From the NCBI GenBank assembly GCA_947174215.1, contig CAMWIB010000042.1:1-8094 (forward strand): a stretch of 8,094 nt of DNA. The letters run 5' to 3'. The notes beneath the pieces are model-generated. The model was not told where the DNA came from. It saw only the letters and a program-made list of their open reading frames with translations, and did no database searches. Below are positions 1 to 5,640 of this stretch, in pieces. The number at the start of each line of letters is the position of its first letter. Position 1 is the first letter of the stretch. Origin of the DNA: an uncultured Clostridia bacterium. GTDB lineage: Bacteria > Bacillota > Clostridia > Christensenellales > CAG-917. Both the position numbers and the translations under genes were made by a program.

Positions 1-3000
1 GATTATCTTGAAGTCACGGCAGGCTCGCTCACTCAGACGAACGCAGGCAAGTATCAAGTGACGCTCCACATCAAGGACGACGTGTTCGCAATCTGGAAGG
101 ACGGCACTTCTGACGACGTAAAGCTTGACTTCGAAATCACTGCTGTGACGGTCAATGCAACGTGGGATACGACAGGCTCTGTTCCGACCCTCGATACGTC
201 GGCAACCGTGTACGCAGGCGACGAATTGCCCGCAGGACTTATCACCTACTCGTTCAAGGACGATAAGGGCAACGCGTTCGACGTGTCTACGGATAGCTTC
301 GTTGCAGACGTAACCTACTATGCAACGGCTACGATACACTCCGATTACAGCAAGAACTTCACGTTTGCAAGCGACGTTCAGTCGGTACTCATCTTCACGG
401 TTGAGGACGGCACGATTGTTCCGACCGAGCTTACGAAGCTTGACAAGCCTACGCTTGTTTCGGATAAGCAACAATATACGGGTGGCAACCTCACGTTCGC
501 AATCGAGAACTGGGATGTAACCTATAAGGCATTCCTCGAAGTGGTTGGCGACCTTACGGTTGTTGACGCAAAGACGTACACTGTTACGGTTCGCTTCAAG
601 GACGGCGCAACAGCAATCTGGGCGACGGGCGGTATGGAAGACGTTGTGCTTACGTTCACCGTCACGCCTAAGACCATAACCGGTAACTGGATATTCGACG
701 ATGAAGACGCGGTACATCCGTACGTCGAGTTGATAGAGGACGGCTTCGGCGGACTCCCGACCGACTTGCTCAGCTACGTCATAACCGACGCGGAAGGCAA
801 CGTTGTCGAGAGCGTCAAGGGCGGCACGTCATACAAGATTGTCGTAAGCGTAACGGATACCAACTATGCGTTCGACAGCAACTTCGAAACGGAGAAGGTG
901 TTCAAGCTCAACTCCGACGGTACGATTGAGGAAATCGTAGTCGTAAGAATGGAATTGCCGACGTTCGAGCAATCGTCCATCATCTTCGACGGCACGGCTC
1001 ATACGTTCACCATCGTAGACTTCGACAAGATTTCCAAGTACGTTGAAGTCAAGGGCGACAGCCTCACGCAAACGCAGGTTGGCAAGTATAAGGTAACCTT
1101 CCACATCATTGACGCTGCGGTTGCAACTTGGGTTGGCGGCAACACGGGTGACTATTCAATCACCTTCGAGGTTCTCGCAAGAACCACCGCATTGCCTGTG
1201 GATATGCCTTCGATGCTCGAAGAGAAGCTCTCTTATACGGGTCAACCGATTACGTTCGAAATAGCTGACTGGTTCGAGAAGTATGCGGATATCGTCAAAC
1301 TCCTTGGCGACGACCTCACTCAGACGGAAGTTGGCGTGTACAACGTAACGCTCCACATCAAGGATACGTCAGCGTTCATCTGGAACAACGGCAAGACGGA
1401 CGACGTCACGTTGAAGTTCGAAATCACGCAGCACGAAATCGTAGGCTCTTGGGAGCTTGGCGAGCGCCTGCCGTTCTTCAACCCCGACACCGAAGTGTTC
1501 GGCGAGTATCCGGAAGGTCTGTTCAAGTACACAATCAAGGACAGCAACGGCAAAGTCGTTGAGTTCAGATTCACCGAAACGGAAGTCACGTACTATATGT
1601 ACGTAGAACTCACGAGCGACAGCTTCAAGTTTGCTGACGACGTCAACACGACGTTCTCGTTCAGATACTCTGAGAGCAACGAGCTGTATGCGGTAGAAGT
1701 CCAAGTTCTTGACAAGCCGCAGTTCGTTGAACCGATTATCGCTTACGACGGTGACGCTCATACCTTCGTGATTGACAACTGGGATTATTTGAGCCAGTAC
1801 CTCACGATGACCGGTGATAGCCTCACTCAGAGCGAGGTTGGCGAGTACAGAGTGACGTTCACAATCAAGGATACGACTCTCGCAATGTGGGAGGACGGAA
1901 CTTACAGAACGCACACCGTAGTCTTCAAGATAGAAGTCAACACCAACGACACGACCGAGCTTGATACGCCTGTTATGAATATGACGTCTGTCAAGTACGA
2001 CGGCAAGGCTCATACCTTCGAGATTCTCGACTGGGATACCAAGTACGCGGGTCTTGTTGAGATAAGCGGTGACGACTTCACGCAGACCAAGGCTGGCAAG
2101 TACTCCGTAACGCTCGTAATCAAGAACAAGTTCTTGTACAAGTGGGCAAACGGCACTGCAACGATGGTTCTCACCTTCGAGATTGAAGCCATCAAGGTCG
2201 GCGGTAGCTGGGTATGGGGCAGCGGTCTCCCGCGCTTCGAACTCTCGAATGGCGGCGGCACGGCAAGCGAAGCTCAGGTTGCAGTAGACAACAGCGCTGT
2301 GACGGCAGATGACGAAATGCCTGAACTGACAGTCGAATACGTCATCTCGATAAAGGAGAACGACGGCTATAAGACGGTGTTCGTCTGCAACGACAGCAAC
2401 CTTGAATCTGCATTGACGCGTTTGTGGCCGAACCAGAACTTCTACATGACCGTCAGATTCTCTGACCCGAACTACGCTGTTGATAACGATACAGTAGTGT
2501 TCAGACTCAACCAAGACGGTGAAGTCGTTCAGGTCGAAAGCGGCGTGGAACTCGATGACCCGAAGTTCGTTCTCGACGCAATGCAGTACGACGGAATGAC
2601 CAAGGTCTTCGAGATTCAGCACTGGGATTACTTGAAGCAATATGTCGAAATCGTGGAAGAAGAAGGCGAGTACATCTTACAGCAAAACGAGATTGGCTCG
2701 TACACGCTGACTCTGCGCATCATCGACCCGAATCTCGCAACGTGGAAGAAGGGTCAGCCGACAGGCGACAAGAAGCTCATGTTCAGCATCACTGCTGAGG
2801 AGCCGTACGTCACGTTTGAACGTCCGTCATTTGAGAACGACGTCATAACCTATACAGGTCAGCCGATTGAGTTCAAAATTAAGGACTGGGAAAGACTCAA
2901 AAAGTACGTTGGCATAAGAGAAGAGGACGGCGTTTCGCTCCTCACTCAGACGGAAGTTGACTCGTATGAGATAACGCTTTACGTCACCGACAACAAGCTC

Positions 3001-3354
3001 ACTTGGTCCGACGGCACGAAGAACGACGTAACGCTCAAATTCAAGATAAGCAAGCGCGACCTCAACGGTACTTGGAATAAGTCCGATAAGGTGCCTACGC
3101 TTGATATCGACAACAGCGGCTACGTAACGGCGCTTCCCGATGACGTGATTTCGAGCGTCATAACGGATAGAAACGGTAGCGTCGTTGACAGAACGGCTTT
3201 GGCAGACGGCGAAATCTATCTTATGACGAATTCCATCGGCGAGAGCCACGTCGGCAGCTATCAGCTCCCGAACGAGCTTTGTAGTATGTACTTCAAGTAC
3301 AATGCAAACGGCATGTGGGAAAAGCTTGACGGATTCCCCGCAGAGGAGAAACCC
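1..3354 (+). repeat. Array of two alternating protein modules (A and B) in AAB order
   Basis: Approximate module limits read from the translation: A 1-144 (cut), B 145-435, A 436-672, B 673-939, A 940-1182, A 1183-1440, B 1441-1692, A 1693-1941, A 1942-2199, B 2200-2535, A 2536-2802, A 2803-3063, B 3064-3354. From 940 onward the order is A-A-B three times, a higher-order unit of about 250-280 aa. Nucleotide identity is mostly eroded, but short exact matches remain, for example 17 nt shared by 61-77 and 1348-1364, and 19 nt shared by 1315-1333 and 2941-2959. Module edges are judged by eye and may be off by several residues. Confidence 0.85.
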
Positions 3355-3564
3355 GACCTCATCGTATGGCTTGCAATTGCAGTATCTGTAATTCTCGTCG
3401 TATTCCTCGTCGCACTCGTAATCTTCATGCTCCGCGTCATCTCTGAGAGAAAAAGACAGAACAGAGCGCACGAAGATTTGGAGCAGCAGAAGATAGACGC
3501 AGAAGCGGAAGCAAATGCGGAAGCTAACGGCAAGAAGGGTAAGAAGTCTAAAAAGAAAGCTTAA
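1..3564 (+). CDS. Large repeat-containing surface protein, C-terminal membrane anchor (5' end missing)
   Basis: The frame is open from base 1, so the start and any signal peptide lie upstream; 1187 residues are visible. Two modules alternate. Module A (about 80-90 aa) has a Y-[DT]-G-x-x-x-x-F-x-I motif, a D-W-D/E segment, G-D-x-L-T-Q-T, G-x-Y-x-V-T and a closing W-x-x-G-x-x-x-D-V-x-L-x-F-x-I. Module B (about 85-110 aa) starts G-x-W and has x-x-L-P, a Y-x-I-x-D-x-x-G-x-V-V core and a strand ending F-x-x. This style resembles Ig-like or mirror beta-grasp (MBG/YDG) repeats of Firmicutes surface proteins; the exact family is not certain. Residues encoded by 3358-3441 form one hydrophobic helix, followed by a 40-residue charged, lysine-rich tail, so the repeats should lie outside the cell. 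No LPxTG motif is seen. Only two cysteines occur in the repeat region. An adhesin or cell-envelope structural role is inference. Confidence 0.93.
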   Translation, partial: DYLEVTAGSLTQTNAGKYQVTLHIKDDVFAIWKDGTSDDVKLDFEITAVTVNATWDTTGSVPTLDTSATVYAGDELPAGLITYSFKDDKGNAFDVSTDSFVADVTYYATATIHSDYSKNFTFASDVQSVLIFTVEDGTIVPTELTKLDKPTLVSDKQQYTGGNLTFAIENWDVTYKAFLEVVGDLTVVDAKTYTVTVRFKDGATAIWATGGMEDVVLTFTVTPKTITGNWIFDDEDAVHPYVELIEDGFGGLPTDLLSYVITDAEGNVVESVKGGTSYKIVVSVTDTNYAFDSNFETEKVFKLNSDGTIEEIVVVRMELPTFEQSSIIFDGTAHTFTIVDFDKISKYVEVKGDSLTQTQVGKYKVTFHIIDAAVATWVGGNTGDYSITFEVLARTTALPVDMPSMLEEKLSYTGQPITFEIADWFEKYADIVKLLGDDLTQTEVGVYNVTLHIKDTSAFIWNNGKTDDVTLKFEITQHEIVGSWELGERLPFFNPDTEVFGEYPEGLFKYTIKDSNGKVVEFRFTETEVTYYMYVELTSDSFKFADDVNTTFSFRYSESNELYAVEVQVLDKPQFVEPIIAYDGDAHTFVIDNWDYLSQYLTMTGDSLTQSEVGEYRVTFTIKDTTLAMWEDGTYRTHTVVFKIEVNTNDTTELDTPVMNMTSVKYDGKAHTFEILDWDTKYAGLVEISGDDFTQTKAGKYSVTLVIKNKFLYKWANGTATMVLTFEIEAIKVGGSWVWGSGLPRFELSNGGGTASEAQVAVDNSAVTADDEMPELTVEYVISIKENDGYKTVFVCNDSNLESALTRLWPNQNFYMTVRFSDPNYAVDNDTVVFRLNQDGEVVQVESGVELDDPKFVLDAMQYDGMTKVFEIQHWDYLKQYVEIVEEEGEYILQQNEIGSYTLTLRIIDPNLATWKKGQPTGDKKLMFSITAEEPYVTFERPSFENDVITYTGQPIEFKIKDWERLKKYVGIREEDGVSLLTQTEVDSYEITLYVTDNKLTWSDGTKNDVTLKFKISKRDLNGTWNKSDKVPTLDIDNSGYVTALPDDVISSVITDRNGSVVDRTALADGEIYLMTNSIGESHVGSYQLPNELCSMYFKYNANGMWEKLDGFPAEEKPDLIVWLAIAVSVILVVFLVALVIFMLRVISERKRQNRAHEDLEQQKIDAEAEANAEANGKKGKKSKKKA
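3358..3441 (+). other. Transmembrane anchor segment of the surface protein
   Basis: These codons give about 28 residues made almost only of L, I, V, A and F (starting LIVWLAIAVS), directly followed by R/K-rich sequence. By the positive-inside rule the tail is cytoplasmic and the repeats are outside. The tail contains an E/A-rich stretch and ends in clustered lysines. Confidence 0.9.
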
Positions 3565-3602
3565 TAGTAAAATCTGTGCTATTTGAGCGATTGACTTTTG
3601 AC

Positions 3603-3651
3603 GCGATTAAAAAATGTCACCTTGTAAAAGAGGTGACATTTTTTTAATCGC
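3603..3651 (+). terminator. Long hairpin terminator after the surface-protein gene
   Basis: The arms 3603-3622 and 3631-3651 pair over 20 bp with a single bulged T and an 8-nt loop. The core ATGTCACCT/AGGTGACAT is flanked by A-tract and T-tract sequence that also pairs, giving seven T on the + strand. It lies 39 bp after the stop codon. Because the A-run and T-run are symmetric, it could also stop transcription from the other strand, but no minus-strand gene ends here. Confidence 0.85.
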
Positions 3652-3743
3652 TATTCCGTTGCTCCGCTTATTGCAACGCCACAATTGCCATCAAGCCGCG
3701 GATTAGTCCTATGTTAATAAAGATATGTTTGGCGTTCAGCTAA

Positions 3744-3895
3744 GTTTCAAATACGCGAAGAGTGTGCGTTGTGGACGGAATATTGAAGCTCGGTGTGAGT
3801 CCAACCCAGTTTCAAACACACGAAGTGTGTGCGTTGCGGACGGAGTATCGAAGCTCGGCGTGAGTTCAGTCAAGGTTCAAACACACGAAGTGTGC
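3744..3895. repeat. 65-bp tandem repeat, about 2.4 copies, with hairpin cores
   Basis: Copy 1 is 3744-3808, copy 2 is 3809-3873 (about 54 of 65 positions match), and a truncated third copy is 3874-3895. Copies 2 and 3 each contain a short perfect hairpin, ACACAC-GAA-GTGTGT at 3816-3830 and CACAC-GAA-GTGTG at 3882-3894; copy 1 has lost the pairing. The period is not a multiple of three, so a short ORF passing through it changes frame in each copy and is unlikely to be coding. Function unknown. Confidence 0.85.
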
Positions 3896-3953
3896 GTCAC
3901 AATATTTCGATTTTGCGTTTTATTATAATTTTTAGCAGTAGACAATCAGCGAT

Positions 3954-4057
3954 AGACCGTCATTGCGAGCAAAGCGAAGCAATTCAGAAGTAAACACATA
4001 AAAGTAAGGTATCATCTGGATTGCCGCGGTCGCGTTGCTCCCTCGCAATGACGGTCT
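3954..4057. mobile_element. 104-bp palindromic MITE-like / dispersed repeat element
   Basis: Perfect 16-bp terminal inverted repeats, AGACCGTCATTGCGAG at 3954-3969 and CTCGCAATGACGGTCT at 4042-4057, enclose 72 bp with no ORF. The inner flanks partly pair too (GCAAAGCGAAGCAAT against ATTGC...TTGCTC). The CGTCATTGCGAG...CTCGCAATGACG ends match a type of dispersed palindromic repeat that I recall from many bacterial genomes. No clear target-site duplication is visible next to the ends. Whether a transposase mobilises it cannot be told from this window. Confidence 0.7.
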
Positions 4058-4167
4058 TGCATTCCTCTATCACAGTTTATTAAACACTAAAACATGAATC
4101 ATTATAGTAAAATTGTAATTGCCCTCGTGGTTAAACGTTGGTTTCATCTTAACTTGTGCAAATGTAA

Positions 4168-4199
4168 AATAACACCACCGAAAACTCGGTGGTGTTATT
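4168..4199 (-). terminator. Rho-independent terminator of the DUF2804 gene
   Basis: The 14-bp arms 4168-4181 and 4186-4199 pair perfectly around a 4-nt loop (ACACCACCGA with its complement). On the minus strand the stem is followed by TTTTAC. It sits 43 bp past the stop codon of the minus-strand gene. No plus-strand gene lies directly upstream that would need it. Confidence 0.85.
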
Positions 4200-4242
4200 G
4201 TTTGAATAATTAAATTTTTTAATACTTATATTTGTGAAGGAA

Positions 4243-5340
4243 TTACATTCTTGTGGTCTTATCTTCGCCGATACCAGTCATTCCGTCAAGCACGTACTTC
4301 TTGCCGTTTGTGCCTGTAACGTAGCCGCTTATCTTGCCGAAGGGGAGAGCGTAGTAGCATTCAAGTATACCCGTATGTATCGGCATATAGAATACTTTGC
4401 TTATCTTGAAGGTTACGTCAACCAAGCCGAGGCCTTTCTCGTCCGTAACGTGCCACTCTTTGGCTTTCTTCTTGCCGTCCTTGTGTGCGAATACTACCGG
4501 GGGCAGTGGATGAAGCTCGTCGCCAACCCAGATGAAGTTCTCGTTGTAGCTGTCTTGGTCAACGGACTGATTGCGGGTGAGGTTGAAACCGAAATACTTC
4601 TCCTCGCCGTCGTCGTTTATCTTGCACATAGTCGTGAGCCAATCATAGTGCGCCTTATAGGGATAGTAGCCCTTATGGTCGTCGATGATGCCTACGGTAC
4701 GCGAGTTGGCTTCGTATACCTTTCCGTTAAGAACAATGTTGCCTGTCACCTTGAACAAATCCTTTTCGCTGTACAGAGGGTTGCAGAACTCGCCGTTCTT
4801 ATCCTTGGCAAGAGGCATAACCGCGTTGGAAAGAGGAGATACGCGCTCGAATTTCATATTGATTGAAAACTCGCCGCACTTGCCCTTCGTGTGACCTTTC
4901 GCGCTTGCCTTGCCGTTGAGCAGGTCGTTGTCGATACGGTAATTGCTGTGCTTGGTCTTGCAGAGGCAGTAGTCGCTGACAAGCTGAGCCGCGACTCTCG
5001 ATTTCTTTTTGGTGACGATATTGCGCCAGCTGTAAATTTTGTCTTCCGCCTTGTCGTACCATACGAATATGGAGAAGCCCATACCGAACGTAGTCTTGTA
5101 AACCGCGCTTATAAGCGAGCCTTCGTCCATATTGACTTCGAATGCTTCCCATTCGGTGAGTCTGCTTGCTTTCTTCTTTGCCGACGCTTTCTTGCCGCAG
5201 GGCTTATCCGCGTCAAGCAGGTTCAGCTCCTTGAAGGGAGCGTCAAACGTTCCGTAATGCACCTTGCCATTTTCAACAACGCTGTCAGGCGTAGGAGCAG
5301 GTTTGCGCTTTGGTGAAATGTACTCGGGATAATCTATCAT
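4243..5340 (-). CDS. DUF2804 family protein, divergent
   Basis: 365 residues. The start at 5340 is chosen because AAGGAG (5353-5348) lies 7 nt upstream; the frame stays open further upstream to 5481 but without a ribosome binding site. The C-terminal half follows the DUF2804 pattern as I recall it: D-D-H-x-G-Y-Y-P-Y at 220-228, then H-Y-D-W (231-234), G-F-N-L (251-254), a N-E-N at 266-268 followed by V-G-D-E-L-H, then F-G-x-I-S-G (334-339) and G-x-x-G-I-G-E-D ending R-M. Usual members read GxGxWP, NWxS, GxNLG, TEN, FGxFxG and GWAE...RW, so this is a diverged branch. The usual N-terminal cysteine motif of the family is replaced by a lysine- and alanine-rich stretch (about 46-60). No signal peptide or membrane segment is seen, so it is probably cytoplasmic. 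The family has no established function that I know of. It is a single-gene unit with its own promoter and terminator. Confidence 0.8.
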   Translation of the reverse strand: MIDYPEYISPKRKPAPTPDSVVENGKVHYGTFDAPFKELNLLDADKPCGKKASAKKKASRLTEWEAFEVNMDEGSLISAVYKTTFGMGFSIFVWYDKAEDKIYSWRNIVTKKKSRVAAQLVSDYCLCKTKHSNYRIDNDLLNGKASAKGHTKGKCGEFSINMKFERVSPLSNAVMPLAKDKNGEFCNPLYSEKDLFKVTGNIVLNGKVYEANSRTVGIIDDHKGYYPYKAHYDWLTTMCKINDDGEEKYFGFNLTRNQSVDQDSYNENFIWVGDELHPLPPVVFAHKDGKKKAKEWHVTDEKGLGLVDVTFKISKVFYMPIHTGILECYYALPFGKISGYVTGTNGKKYVLDGMTGIGEDKTTRM

Positions 5341-5363
5341 AATTTTTCTCCTTATATAGACAA

Positions 5364-5392
5364 ATTCTAACATATTTATATGCGTAATGCAA
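5364..5392 (-). promoter_or_regulatory. Sigma-A-type promoter of the DUF2804 gene
   Basis: Read on the minus strand: -35 TTGCAT (5392-5387), a 17-nt spacer, -10 TAGAAT (5369-5364), preceded by TG one base upstream (extended -10). Transcription would start near 5357, leaving a leader of under 20 nt that contains the ribosome binding site. Confidence 0.65.
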
Positions 5393-5401
5393 TACAGATT
5401 T

Positions 5402-5433
5402 TTGACAACTGTACAAAATGTTTTATTTATAAT
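5402..5433 (+). promoter_or_regulatory. Possible promoter for the ferritin-like gene
   Basis: TTGACA at 5402-5407 and TATAAT at 5428-5433 are both perfect consensus hexamers but are 20 bp apart, longer than the usual 16-18. It points away from the DUF2804 promoter, with the two -35 boxes only 9 bp apart. It would give a leader of about 200 nt before the start at 5641. A second, weaker candidate is TATAAA at 5578-5583, with no good -35 box. Confidence 0.3.
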
Positions 5434-5507
5434 TGTAAATAGGAAACGACGGGGTGCGCTTCTTTGTATGAGTATAAACAAATTTGGTCTTAATTGAAAA
5501 TCAATTT

Positions 5508-5543
5508 TTATATCGCCGTCAATGTAATGAACTGTTCTTGCAT
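5508..5543 (-). CDS. Possible 11-residue leader peptide or gene remnant
   Basis: On the minus strand an ATG at 5543 has a perfect AAGGAG (5557-5552) 8 nt upstream, better placed than most real genes here. It encodes MQEQFITLTAI and stops with TAA at 5508. It lies 168 bp before the DUF2804 start and upstream of that gene's predicted promoter. An AT-rich 6-bp inverted repeat (5492-5506) follows the stop codon. It may be a short expressed peptide, the surviving 5' end of a deleted gene, or chance. No cluster of one amino acid suggests attenuation. Confidence 0.3.
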   Translation of the reverse strand: MQEQFITLTAI

Positions 5544-5640
5544 AATATTATCTCCTTAAAAGCGTGACAGGGCGGTGTATAAAAACGTAGGCGGTGGACG
5601 ATAATTCAATCATCATTTAATAATATCAGGAGAAGTTATT

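Larger units (their letters stand above)
3565..4242. other. Gene-free intergenic region rich in repeats
   Basis: No credible coding region is seen in these 678 bases. From left to right it holds two extra in-frame stops (TAG at 3565, TAA at 3568), the surface-gene terminator, a small inverted repeat (CGTTGC at 3657-3662, GCAACG at 3673-3678), a 65-bp tandem repeat, a 104-bp palindromic element, an AT-rich stretch at 4058-4167 with nothing I recognise, and the terminator of the minus-strand gene. Short ORFs here have no ribosome binding site. Confidence 0.75.
5341..5640. other. Divergent intergenic control region
   Basis: This 300-bp gap separates the diverging DUF2804 and ferritin-like genes. 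It contains the DUF2804 promoter, a possible opposing promoter, the short minus-strand ORF with a strong ribosome binding site, and the AGGAG (5628-5632) of the plus-strand gene. No terminator of strength or recognisable riboswitch is seen. Confidence 0.6.

Noticed and set aside
1369..2640. Long minus-strand ORF of 423 codons within the surface-protein gene
   Set aside because: It is antisense to a clearly repetitive coding frame, has no domain pattern, and arises because codon use in the plus-strand gene avoids minus-strand stops. The same holds for other antisense ORFs such as 2827-3471 and 5803-6858.
3744..3895. CRISPR array or integron attC-like array
   Set aside because: Adjacent copies are similar across their whole length, with no unique spacers, no cas or integrase gene, and no core sites of attC type.
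3725..3928. 67-codon plus-strand ORF over the tandem repeat
   Set aside because: No ribosome binding site; the 65-bp period shifts frame between copies, so no repeated peptide is made.
4094..4213. Short plus-strand ORF of 39 codons
   Set aside because: It has no ribosome binding site and runs straight through the minus-strand gene's terminator hairpin.
4234..4866. Plus-strand ORF of 210 codons opposite the DUF2804 gene
   Set aside because: Lacks a ribosome binding site and any recognisable motif; the minus-strand frame has family motifs, RBS, promoter and terminator.
5341..5481. N-terminal 47-codon extension of the DUF2804 ORF
   Set aside because: No ribosome binding site at the upstream start, and it would lie across the promoter. 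The ATG at 5340 has AAGGAG 7 nt upstream.
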